Positions 11,119 through 23,100 of a stretch of DNA of 64,000 nucleotides are shown piece after piece. Location: NCBI GenBank assembly GCA_019054805.1, contig JAHQIY010000012.1:1488001-1552000 (forward strand). The letters run 5' to 3'. The stretch is from Brachionus manjavacas. Taxonomy: Eukaryota > Rotifera > Eurotatoria > Ploima > Brachionidae. Made by a program: the position numbers and the translations under genes. A model generated the notes under the pieces. The model did not search any database. It had not been told where the DNA came from and saw only the letters and a list, made by a program, of their open reading frames with translations. Every line of letters begins with the position of its first letter. Position 1 is the first letter of the stretch.

Positions 11119-12241
11119 GGACGGGTATTAATAGAGCAGTAAATTATATGAAACGGATATTAAATTATATGAGCAGAAAATAAATAACTAATAGGAATAA
11201 AATAAAAATAAATTTGAACAGAAAAAGTATTTTTTATTCAAAGAAAAAGTTTTTAAATCAAGTAATATTTAAAAAAAAAAAAAGAAGTGTAAGATGTAGT
11301 AGAAGAATTAATTTTTGCGAGGTCTACCACGTCCTCTTTTAGCTTTAAGAATTAAATCACTTACCTGATTTACACCTATTTTAGGCTTTTTATTACTGAT
11401 TTCATCAGTATTTTCAGTAACTTTAGTCTGTTTTCGTTTGCGAGCAAGCTTAGCGGTTGGTTTACTCGTTGCTGGAGTACTTGTTGTTGCTTGTGACATT
11501 ATAATATCTTTAGGCTGATAAACCAATGCCTTTTTTGCTAACGGCGGACGCCCTTTTGGTTTTTTACCATCAATCAACACTTGTTTGGCTGCAATTGGTA
11601 TTGTAACTAAGTGTTTCATTGCTGCAATTGCAATTATATGTTTGCACATGTTTCTTTTTAAAAATGCTGGACAATTGCATTGACTTTTCTTCCAATTTTC
11701 AGAGTTTAATGTCATTTTCCACATGGAAAACAGAATTGAATGAAAATGATCAAATGATTCGAGATTCGATTGTAGATTTGAATTGGATTCATTGTATTTT
11801 TTTATCATTTTATTCGTTACTATATTCGATTAATCCCTCTTCGTTTTTTGAGTATGTTTCTTTCTTCCACTTCTTCAGAATCAGACTCTTGCGATTCATA
11901 TAATTCAAGTGGGGCGTACTCGTCATCACTCATTTTATTTAATGAAATATATTTTTGTAAAATTTATTATCTGAATTTATTTACAACAGAAAAAGAAAGA
12001 CATTTAAATTGATAGGGCCGAAAATAATTGGGCTATTAACTAATAATTCAATTTACTGATCAAGATTCATTTTATTGGGTTCAATTAAGTATAGTTTCTG
12101 TTCATTTCATTCTTTTAGCGGATAACTTAAGGTTATTATCACTTTTATTTTTTATTCCTGCACATTAATTAATTTTACTGCTTTTTAAAATTTTTTTTTG
12201 GGTAAAATAATTTTATTTACTGCTCAAACAATCTTAGCTCT
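11119..12241 (-). mobile_element. Mutator-like element with SWIM/AT-hook C-terminal coding remnant
   Basis: An 8 bp duplication TTATTTAA flanks it (11111-11118 and 12242-12249). Ends are GGACGGGTATTAATAGAGCA on the left and, on the opposite strand, AGAGCTAAGATTGTTTGAGC on the right, both running into GAGCAGTAAAT; the TIR similarity continues imperfectly for about 100 bp. It is nested in the TTGACAA element. The internal ORF is only the C-terminal end of a MULE transposase, so this is an internal-deletion derivative. Confidence 0.65.
11308..11808 (-). CDS. MULE transposase C-terminal fragment: SWIM zinc finger plus AT-hook tail
   Basis: The 166-residue open frame begins within a helical region and contains CNCPAFLKRNMCKHII, a SWIM zinc finger (C-x-C...C-x-H) of the kind placed after the MULE catalytic core. 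It then has GRPPLAKKAL and ends with KRGRGRPRKN, AT-hook-like basic motifs that bind the minor groove. The catalytic DDE core is absent. The annotated start is simply the first ATG. Long intact frames argue for a recent insertion or deletion product. Most likely not functional as a transposase, though a DNA-binding remnant could still be expressed. Confidence 0.7.
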   Translation of the reverse strand: MIKKYNESNSNLQSNLESFDHFHSILFSMWKMTLNSENWKKSQCNCPAFLKRNMCKHIIAIAAMKHLVTIPIAAKQVLIDGKKPKGRPPLAKKALVYQPKDIIMSQATTSTPATSKPTAKLARKRKQTKVTENTDEISNKKPKIGVNQVSDLILKAKRGRGRPRKN

Positions 12242-12249
12242 TTATTTAA

Positions 12250-12877
12250 ATGAAATTTATTTTTTCAAATCGACTCTAGTATAACTGACAAATTATTTAG
12301 TTTTAATTGACAAACATTTCTTTTTTTTTTTGGATATTTTTATTTTATTTAATTGAAATCTATTTATATTTATTGACAAAATATCATTTTGTCTTATTTT
12401 ATTTGTCCCTGTTGTCTTTTGCACTTTTTGTAATGAAAGTACAAAAAGGGACAGGGTCTGAAAAATTTAAATTATGATAAAGTATAAAAAGTGCAGAAAA
12501 GATTTTAATTTTTTAATATTCTCATTGTCTATACCTCCTTCAGAATTATGGCTGTGTCAAACTCCAAATTAAGCTATTTGCTCGAAAAACAAACTGAATA
12601 TATTTAAGATTACAATAATAACAAAATGAGCTTTTTAAATTGAAAAAAAAGGTAAAAATAAAATCCAATTACATAGTTCGATTTATGAATGTAATTAGAT
12701 ACCTGATTAAATATTTAATCCGATTTAAATTTGTTAGTCTTTTCCAACAAAAAAATAAAAAACATTTTAGAATAACAATTTCGCCATTGTTCAGATAATC
12801 TTATCCAAATTAACCAAAGACTTAGAACGGCTATAGTTACAAAAAAACCGACTTCTTTATTTACTCTTGCAACTCGA
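12250..12877. other. Upstream spacer of the CCDC162-type gene
   Basis: The left part holds the remaining arm of the TTGACAA element (to about 12425). The rest is AT-rich with no feature recognised until the X-box-like site. Confidence 0.4.
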
Positions 12878-12891
12878 ATCACCATGGAAAC
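12878..12891 (+). promoter_or_regulatory. Candidate RFX X-box of the CCDC162-type gene
   Basis: ATCACCATGGAAAC matches the RFX X-box consensus GTHNYYATRRNAAC at 13 of 14 positions; only the first base differs. It lies about 143 bp before the ATG at 13035, the distance usual for ciliary genes. The last gene of the window has the same arrangement. Binding is inferred from sequence only. Confidence 0.5.
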
Positions 12892-13034
12892 GATGCAAAC
12901 TTTTTTTTTTCTAATTATTATTAAACACTCTCGGTGCTAAGTGAATACTGCGATTCAAAGAAAATTTAAAAAAAATCCCAAAAGAAGGCTAATAGAAATA
13001 GAAAAAAAGACGATCCCAACTGGCCAACATAACA

Positions 13035-14149
13035 ATGTGGCTTAATCAAACAACCAGTTACAAGTACCAGAACAATGAAGCGGTGAAAAAAGCCGAAGAA
13101 CAACTTCAATCCGAATTGAACGAGCTTAGGCGAGAGATAGAGACCAACGAGCTCGTTTACGGCATCGGATTCAGCCGCTCTTTTTCCTCGGTGCCCATAC
13201 CAAAAGATGGCCAAAGTCTGGCCAAAGAGCGCAAGCTCTACTTGGAAAAAATGCTCCAGGTAACTTAAAAATTTGAAAAAAAAAAAAATTGCCGTCTATC
13301 AATACAAGGTGCATGACATACGCAAGCCGTACATCCAAGCTGACATAATAGAGGAGCAAAACATGCTCAAGAACGAGTACACCGCAGAGAGCTTGCCGCT
13401 AATATTGAACCAATTTTACCTGGATCGGATCAGCTGGAACGTGCAGGCCAAGCACGCGCACCTCCTGCGCTGGAAACGCTTCACCGAACACACAAGCATA
13501 ACCGAGGATTTGTACGCAAACTTCAAGAACCGCATAGGCTACATTTTCTCGGACTACAATGACTGCTTGCAGCGGGCCCAGCGGCTCGGTCAAGCGCGCG
13601 AGCTCCTGTTGACCAGCAACTCGAGCGCCCAAGCCATGAGTGCAGTCGAGACCGAAGACATCCAAATTTACCTTCGCTGGCTCATGGCGCACTTTTATTC
13701 ACAGAAAGTTTTTCAGCAAGCGATCAAGATTCTTCAATGGCTGCCCTATGAGATTTACTTGGACTTGAATTCGTCGAGTCCGACGCTTAATCGCGCCGCT
13801 CAGACTGACCTGTTGACTTCAAGACACCAAATGTCCGCTCACAACACTCTCGAGTCCTTTAGACAGAGCGAATCGGCCAGGAATGCAAATTTGTCCTCGA
13901 TAAGCTCGTTTCTAGCCAGCCGATTTAAAATGCTGGACAATGTTTACTTGACGAGCTCAAATGCTCATGTGCCAAGGGACGAGATTTTGAACACCATCAG
14001 TTTTAGTAAATTTTAAGTGAAAAAAAAAATTTTTTATTTTTATTTATTTTTAAGTGTTTAATCAGGATGAAATGCCGGTGCATGACAACAGCTTGGACTA
14101 CTTGAAACCAAGGCTTAGATTTTTGATTAATTTCTACAAAATTGATTAT
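13035..14149 (+). CDS. CCDC162: CCDC162 exons 1-3: conserved N-terminal region
   Basis: Exon 1 (75 codons) carries a short coiled coil (AVKKAEEQLQSELNELRREI) and RSFSSVPIPKDG. Exon 2 has YIQADIIEEQNML, TAESLPLILNQFYLDRI, HLLRWKRFTEHTS and YLRWLMAHFYSQK, blocks of the family's conserved N-terminal domain (Pfam DUF4549 from memory, not checked). Exon 3 supplies DEMPVHDNSLDYLKPRLRF. The two introns are 49 bp each. Base composition here is clearly GC-richer than the flanks. The exon 2 donor (GTAAAT at 14006) pairs with TTTTTAAG; the nearer AATCAG acceptor would cause a stop. Confidence 0.85.
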
Positions 14150-17100
14150 GTAAGTTGGATTTTATTTTCTAGACTGGTCAAATTATTTTTTTAGAATATG
14201 ACTTTGTAATAAAATGATCTACTGAAAATAGACTTTTAAACCTAATCATAATTTGTACAAAGGTTATTTTTCTTTTTTGCCTATGAGGCTTGGAACTAAT
14301 AAATAATAATAATACTAATAAGATAGATAATGTTAAATATCAGAAAATAACAAGGTAAATTTTTCACAGATACTCGATTTGATGGTGTTTTGTGAAGTTT
14401 AGTACAAAAGAACAGAACAAAGTATTAAAAAATTTAATAACTTTTTATCTAAAAGTTTAAAATAAATTCTTTAAATCCAGCATGGTGCAACATTCAAAGT
14501 TGCATCAGCTGTAAAAGTCTGCTAATGGTGTGCAGAATCTCTGCAAAATGCACCACGCTCGATTATATTGAAATTTAATTTCTGCATAACTCTGCAAATT
14601 TAGCAGGCTTTGATATTTGATGCAACTTTGAAAGTTGCACTATGTTGCATTTACAGAACTAAGTTTAAACCTTTAGAAAAAAAGTTATTCAAATTTTTTA
14701 CATTTTTTCTGTTCTTTTTTTCATTTTGTACTGAATTTCACAAAACCGTCGAAAAAAAAATAATTGAAAATAAAAGAGAGCACAAAATGAATAATAATTA
14801 TTGAAATTAAAATATATTTACATTTAAATTAAATATTTTATTCAATTTTTTTAGGAAACACTAAAACTTTGTCTCATTTATTACATTTTATTTTTTCTTT
14901 ATATTTTTTACATCAAATTTAAGGCGCTCATTGAAATAAATAATAATAATTTATTTATTTAAAAAATAATTTAGGGGGTGACCCCAGGGCACGTCCGAAT
15001 GGTGCAAGACCTTGGTTTGAGCCCGCATTAAAAAGAAAAATTGATGTAAATTTAGATGATAGAATAAAGTTGGAAACAAATAAAAACATGAAAAAAGTGA
15101 TTAAATTAGTTTAAAAGCGTATTCCCATTAAAATAATAATAATAATAATAATTACCAGAAAATAAACAGGTAAATTTTTCACAGATATTATTATTTATTT
15201 ATTTGTTTAGTCTGTGCCGGGCTAGAGTTCCTTTTTATGCCAGGTGCAAAATGTTAAATTATTGATTAATTCAGGAAAAAAGAAGAAATAGTAAGATAGC
15301 AATTACACAATGATAAAATTTGCCTAAAGTATTTTTTAAATAAAAAAATAAATAAAACAATGATAAAATAAATTATATCTAATTAATTTACTCTCCAATA
15401 AGATAAATTAATAAAAACTTATCTTATGATCTTGAACAGAGTTTTTTAAAAGTCACAAGTTTCAAGTCAAGTCCAAGTTCGGACTTTTTTTTTTCTCAAA
15501 AGTCCGAGCAAAGACTTTAAATTTTTTATTTTAAATTTTCTTTCAAAAGTCCAAGTTCAGGCTTAAAAATTTTTGGCAAATCTATTACATTAGACAACCC
15601 AAGAGTATTTAAATTTTTTGATATGAAGTCTGATCTAGCAAATTTAAAAGTCCCAAAAAAAGTCCGGACTTGAACTTTTTTTTGGGACTTTTAAATTTGC
15701 TAGATTTGTTGATTCATATAAAGATGTCTACTTCACAAGATCCTTTAAATTATAGATCAAATTAGTTTAACGAGTTGTTTAGGAAAGTTAAAAAGTAAAC
15801 TAGAACGTACAGTCTATTTGAGGTTATACAATTTTTAGAATAAAATTCACTTCTTACCCAGGAGCAATCTAAAACACCTGAAAGAAACAAAAGAGTTTGT
15901 TCCCTGTTTTCTGATGATTCCAAAGCCTTTGATAGGGTTTGGCATGAAGGTTTACTCTTTAAATTGATTAAAATGAATCCACCTCATTACTTGACTAACT
16001 AAATTAGATCCTTTCTAGACACTAGGACATTTAAGGTAAATGTGAATGATCGCCTGGGCGACGAATATCAAATAACTGCAGGTGTTCCTCAAGGCTCAGT
16101 AATTAGTCCTCTTTTATTTAGTATATATATTAATGACATCCCCAAAAGAAATAAAAAAAATAATGAATATTCTCTGCTTTTCGCAGATAATCTAGTTTCA
16201 TTCTTCATTGATAACAAAAAGGGGAACCTAGATATCAGTTGAAAAGTCGTGTTCAATAGTCTTTTCTAAGTACAAAAAAGAGAGTGATAATCTTATTTAA
16301 AAATTTATGAAAACAGAAAAGTTAGCCAAAAATAAATCAAGTTTTTTTGAATAAAATTTGATTCCAAGTTAAATTTTAATTTTTAATCTGGTCAACTAGT
16401 ATTTGATATACTAGTAGTAAATTAAAAAAATACGACAACAAAGTGCAACATGCTTTGTTGAATCTTCTTTACCTAAGATCTTGATTTTATTTTTTGTGAA
16501 TCAAATTAAAAATAAATTTAAATTTTGAGTATATTTTATTTTTTGTCTTATTTTTACATTTGAAAAATAAGACAAAAAATAAAATACATAGTGAAAAATC
16601 ACATACATAGTGAAACTTCGGTTACATAGTGAAAAATGCTATAAAGCATGCTGCACTATGTAACCGAATTAAAAAAAATAATCAAAATAGAGTTAAATAA
16701 GATAGAATATACTTGAAAAATTGATAAAGAAATAATAATGTTTTATTTTTTATAGAAATACTTTTTTAATTCAAATTATAAATTTATTTATTTAGCAGTA
16801 GAAGTTTTTTATTAATTATTAATTAGTGTATTATTCCAATATAAAACGAATAAAAAATGATGAGCACTTTAACAATTTGTCTTTTTTTATTATCTTTTTT
16901 TTTTTCATGTTTTTTTACATTTTTTATTTTTTTTTAAATCTGAATTAGCTTTAGTTCGGCACAGATAAAAAAATAAATAATAATAAAGTTGTTTATAAAT
17001 AATTACAAAATTTTATATATCCTATTATTTATCTTTTTTTCATTTTATTTTTTTCTTATTTTAATTATTTTATTTGTTTTTATTTTAAATAATTAAGGAG

Positions 17101-20100
17101 CATTAGCTCGAAACAGATAAACAAATATATTCTAATTGTATTCTTCATAATAAAAAAATGTCAACAATGACTTCAAAATCAGATTCTCAATTTTGTCTTC
17201 AATATCGTGTCCAGTTTCAATTCATCCAGTTTCGCTTTTAATTAAGCTTTTAATCTATTTAAACATGAAGCAAGAAACTGATATTGTTTACCATAAAAAA
17301 TCTTACCAAGCATTCAATTATTTTTTTTCTTTATAAATTCTTAGTTTTTATTTTAAGGCCAAAATTAGTTTTTACTCTTGGATATTTTTTCAAAGATCAT
17401 GTAAAATTACATTTTGCCTTAGTTATTTAGAAGTGAGGTTTTACTAAGGCTGGCATTTTTTCCTCTTTCTCATTTTTTCATACCAAAAAATTTAACTTTG
17501 AAAATAATTTATTGAGTTTAATTATTTTTTAATAAATTAAGTAAATAATATGACCAGTAGGACACAAAATTGACTGGGTGCAGCTTAAATAAATTTCTTT
17601 TAGAATTTGTCTCGAATGCAAACTTCCGGTGACGAGATGGAACTTTTTGCGGCAGTCAATCGCAAATACCGTAATTTGTTTGCTCAACAGGAACACATGA
17701 AAACTTTTCGCACCTATGACAACGTTGAGGTAAGAGGCGGCTAAATTTTTTTCAATCAAATTTCTTATGCTCACAAGACTTTTTTAATCTTTATGTTTTT
17801 AAAAGCTTTTAGACAAGTCATCACAGGTAAATGAAAAATATTCATATTATTGCATGCACTTTGTAGAAAAAAAAATCTAAAAAAATTAAAATAATATTTT
17901 TAATATGCCATGAAGATATTTTTTTTATTTTATCTGAGAGATATCTTTATAAATTTATAGTAATGAACGGGAGTTGAAAATTTTTAAACTTAAAAGTTTT
18001 AAATTCTTTTAATTTCACTCAAAAAAATGAGAAAAAATAATTATTATTTTTAATGCTGAAATCAACAATGGAATATTCAAAAACAATTAAAATTAATTTG
18101 TTTTCAAACTTAAAACAAATTAAAAATTTAAATTTTCAACATTTTCTAGCTTATTTGATAGCTTTGATTTAAAAGTTAACAAAAATTCAATAACAAGATT
18201 ATTAGGGAAAATCAGCAGGTATTCTGATAAAATTTGCTACAGTAAGCAAAAATAATTTTTTAATTAAAAAATTAAACGTTTGAACATTCAGAAGAATACT
18301 GTAAAAATGACAATTACTGTAAACAGAATATTATTAAATATTATATTTTCAATTGATACATAAAAATAAAATTAAAGATGAATGAAAAAAATTAAATATG
18401 TCATCTTTTATTTGAGGTTTTAACGATGCAGGTCTCAATTGAAAAGGTTACTACTCATTTTTTATCTATTAAAGTGAAGAAATCGAATTTATTTTTGATC
18501 TTAAAATATTTTTACAATTCAATTTTGATAGTTTAATTTGAAATCAATTTATGCATGAATGTTTAAACACAAATATACAAGAATCCTAAAGAATAATTTT
18601 TACTAAACATATTTTTCTAAATTAAACTCTTATCTATTAATATTAATGAGAATTAAATTATAAAAAAATAAAATTAATAAATATTCTGTTAAAAAAATCT
18701 ACAAAAAATTAGACTGAGCATATTTTTTGGTAGTAGCTAATTTTATTCTTTCTTATCTAATTATAATTATTAAAAAGATATTTAATTTTAATGGCATATA
18801 ATTTTTTTTTCGACAGAAAATTAATGACCCGACAAAAAAAAATCAAAGATAAAGAAAAAAAATGGACTCATTATTGATATAATTTCACATTTCATTTAAA
18901 TTTATTTTTTTTTACTTCTTGTTGCTTTAGCTCGGCAAAGATAAACAAATAAATGAACTGTCAAAATTTGTCTACTGAAGGATGATTTTTTCTGTAAATA
19001 AATTAATTTTGGGAAAAAAAAATAATTATCTAAAATAATTTTAACTACTAAAAATTAGATTTGATAAAATTAAATTAGCTGCTACCAAATTTAACTAAGC
19101 CAAACTAGATTTTCTAGTTTTTAGATTTTGATTTTTAGTTTCTTCTTTATCTGAGGTATTGACTATCATGCTTACAAAGTTAATTAAAATGATCAAAAAT
19201 AAAATAAAAATAGATCTAGTAAAAATCTAAAATGCTGCTATTAGATTCAAAAAAAATTTAATTTTTGAAATAATTGTAAAGATAAATCTATTTAAAGACA
19301 ATTTAAATCTTATAAAGATTATTTTTCATATAACACAATAATAATTTAATAAATATAAATTTCACTTGCTTGCCACACTACACCAAAAATATAAAAACCA
19401 AAGCATCTTTTCAAATAGCCTTAATCTATATAGCTTCTATTGAATGAACCCAAGATTCTAAAACTCGTGCGTGATTCTAAAAGGTGGTTTTTAAGGGGAA
19501 ACGACATTTTTGAGAAAAGTTTCCTTGAAGAAAGCTAATTGTTCACTTCTTCTAGCTTAAGAAGACAATTCATGAAAAGCCGATCTTTATTTTTTTAAAC
19601 TTTTCATTTTTATTTTATTTTTCTATCTTTTTCATTATTTATTTTTAAACTGCTGGTTAATTTAAAAAAAAAATTAGAAAAAAATCAATTAATTTTTTTT
19701 TAATTTTTTTTATTTCTCTTTCATATTTAAGTTGACCTTAATGATTTAAAATAATTATTAAATCAATTTTGACAATTGTAAAGTCGATCCGATTATTTTT
19801 GGCCAAACAATCAATAAAATGATTAAATTGACCCGATCGGACTTTAATGGTTTAAAACATCGGACTTTCTAGTGTAAAATTTTTCATAAAAAATATGGTA
19901 GTGTCTTTATTAATTATTAAAAAAAAATTTCTAATTAACCTTTCTGTAAAAAACATTTTCTCTAAAATATCGGTTCCGCGTTTTTAGATATTTGGTCAAA
20001 AAAAAAATAATCAGACCTCTTGATTCATCTTTTTAAAAATTAAGCTTGGTTCAGAAAATTGGGGAGCAGATTCCAGTATTCATGCGCTCAAAAAAGAATC

Positions 20101-23100
20101 CAATTGGCTTGAGTTTATCCAGCTTGTTCCACAAAAAGATCCAACATGTGAAAAAGACATAGCCCAGCTAGCTCAAAAAAACTTTATTGATCAATATTTA
20201 ATTTCGCACAACAGCTTCTTGGAAATTGCCAACGACGAAGTAAAATAATTTTTTTTATTAAACAAGAAATTAATTGATTGAAAAGAGAGTTCAAGAAGCA
20301 CTGAGAGAAAACTCAACTTTGGTCAAAAATCAGCCATCTCTAGATTCTATCCCGATAACCAAAGGCATGTCTCAGTTTAACTCGAACACAATTTGGAAGA
20401 AAATATTTCATAATCAAAATTTTGCTGCAACAAAAGAGAGCCCGAGTGAAAACTACGACTTGGCAAGTAATGCAGTACAAGCTCCAAGGCCCATTTCATT
20501 CAGGTCAAAATCAAATCGAAAACAGGACGAGTTTAGTTTTACAGAAAACTTGCAAAAACTTGGTCTTGACGATTCGAAAACAAACAACCAAAATCTGTCA
20601 AATGTCCAGGGATCGTATCTGTCATTTCTTTTACTGAGACACTTGAGGATACGGGATTTGAAAAGACAGGCCCTGGGATTTTTGAATTTTTTTCGATCTA
20701 TTCAGAAGACACTTACTATTTACGATGGTGGTCTTTCTCTAGAGTCTTCCAACTACAAACGCACCAGGTAAGTTTTCCTTAATACTTTAAATATAAACCA
20801 AATCACTTTGACAAACATATTTTGACATTTTTTATTTATTTAATTAAAGGATAAATTGAAATATTAAAAAAGGAAAGAAAAATTTAAAAGTAAACTAAAT
20901 ATATATTTTTCAATTAAGTAATAAATTCACTTTTTCATCTAATTTTCCACAAAATCGTTTATTGACTTTTGATTTTCAGTAGGGAGGCCAAGATAAATCA
21001 AACTTACTGTAATTGTGGAATCACAGATCTATTTAATATAAAATCGGTTTTAATATTTGTTCTTTTTTTTCATAAAAGATCAATATCGATTTAGAGGCAT
21101 TAAATTCAATTTTCCAGCATTTTGCATATTCTTCATAAGTTCCTAAAAAAATTTTTATGTGTTTTTCAGAGAGCCGTGATAAGAAATTATCATCACAGTA
21201 AGCAAGAATGTTCAAATTCGGCTCACTAATCTTTGCATCAAATTTCAAATATGTACATTGGAATAACATTTCATCGATGAAGAAATTAAATAAATATATA
21301 TATAATATTCTTGCTTGTTTAATCCCTTCAGTTATTAGAGATGGAGTACTTTTCTCTAAAACAACTTTCATGATCACTTTAGAAATTTCATTATATCTAA
21401 ATAATATTCTCCATAAATAATTATTCATTTTTTTAAATTAGTTAATTGAAAAGTCCAAGCGGGATAGTTTATTAAATGCTTTACTGACATCAAGTCTTTT
21501 AGACAAATCTTAATATCAAAATTGGCTCAACTAGTTTCGAGCCAAGCTAATTTTTCAAAGTAATCATCGAATGTAACAAGCCGCACCTCTCCTCTTTTAT
21601 TTGTTTATCTTGATTAAAGATAAGCGTTGATTTTTTTATATAACTTATTTTAGTACCGTTAGTTTTGATAAACTCCCACAATCAAACTAAATTTTCATCA
21701 ACTGTCACAGCTTCTAGAATAAAACACTTTAAATGTAAATCGTTAGCATTTTGCACTCTAGATAAAGCAGCATAGGCTAAACTATTAGAAAATACATTTT
21801 TGTCAATCGAAGTGTGGCATCGTTTGTGGGTTAAACCTTGGACTTTGTGAATAGTTTGAGCAGATGCATTTACTACTGAAAATTAAATCCTGTAAAAAAC
21901 AGTTCCTGTATTTTTGAAAAAAATCGTTGTTTAAACTTAGGTACAGTCTTTATCGATCCATCCGCCATCCTGAGTAATAAAATAATAAAACATTTCCGCT
22001 ATGACATATATTTGCATGTCAAACCATTAACCAAGTCAGAATTTAGACCATCATTTTTTACAACCATAATTAGACAACGAGAGTAAATCTCTAGTATGTG
22101 TTCAAGAACTCCTCGTCAATTATTGATTATCATGATCTCTTATTTCATTTCTGTACTAATCTAAATCTCGACTGTAAATTAATAAAGTCTACGAGGCTTT
22201 TTTTTGTTTATGTGTTTGATGATTTCTTTTCTTTGGACATGTAAACTCGCCAAATATAGAGACTCTTCATTATTAATGCATTCCTCAGACAATTCATGTC
22301 CAAATTCACAAACTCGATCATTAATAAATTGAACATTTTCCTGGGTATATCTTCCAAGTCGATAATTACTCAAAAATATTTGGAATTTTATTCTATGGAA
22401 AATATCTTAAAAATAAAACTTAGCGCTTTATTCAATTGAAATAAAGGCGCAACACTTTATTTTAAATAGTAATAGTAAGACTGTTGTTAAGTTTTTTTCA
22501 ATACTTTTTCTATATTAAATGTGAATCACCGCCCATTCTCATATACATATCGTTTAACATGGCGAACGGGTTTTGATGATTTTTGTCAAATCCAGCCATG
22601 TTAAATTTTTGAAAGTAATTTATATGTTTATTATATTAATTAATAAAAATTTGAAAAAAATTTTTTATTGAAAAGTACTATAAATTAGTGTTATTTTAGC
22701 ATTTTAAAAGTAAAATATATGACAACAATAATATTTAAAATCAGAAATGAAAGGTTTGCAAATTTATTAACATTTCCAACGACTGAATTTAAATTAAAAT
22801 CAAAATGATTATTTAAAATTAAAAAAAAAATTCCCAGTTTTAGATAAATTAATTTCTCAATTGAGTTTCTAATTAAACAGCATAAAATCTTTAATTTTTT
22901 TTTTACTTTATCTATAGTTCCATCAGTGCATTTTGGTTTTTTAGAATAAATCAAAATATTTCCTATATTTGCTTTAAATACGGTTTTAAAAAATCGTAAA
23001 TTCCCTAAATTTTTTTATTTAATTTAGAGATATCTACATAACTTCTAAAATAGTATCTTTTTATTAAATAAATTTTTTAAAAATAATTAACTTTGCTATT

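Larger units (their letters stand above)
10541..12425. mobile_element. Probable outer MULE-like element with TTGACAA/TGTCAATT arms
   Basis: Inward-pointing TCAATT/TTGACAA words are dense at 10541-10745, again at 11015-11110, and at 12285-12405, the last two being one arm split by the MULE at 11119-12241. The centre (10745-11010) has no convincing ORF. Likely ends begin GGGAGAGAAATTATC on the left and, on the opposite strand, GGGACAAATAAAATAAG on the right. I could not find matching target-site duplications, so the limits are approximate. Confidence 0.4.
14150..17603. other. CCDC162 intron 3, filled with repeats
   Basis: 3454 bp. Holds several LINE 3' tails, a foldback element, a SINE-like block, a perfect-arm hairpin and a Jockey-like LINE fragment, each listed separately. 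A short minus-strand LINE scrap resembling 53090-53160 lies near 17340-17420. Confidence 0.6.

Noticed and set aside
13399-13692. 97-codon minus-strand frame opposite CCDC162 exon 2
   Set aside because: Antisense of a conserved exon; no support of its own.
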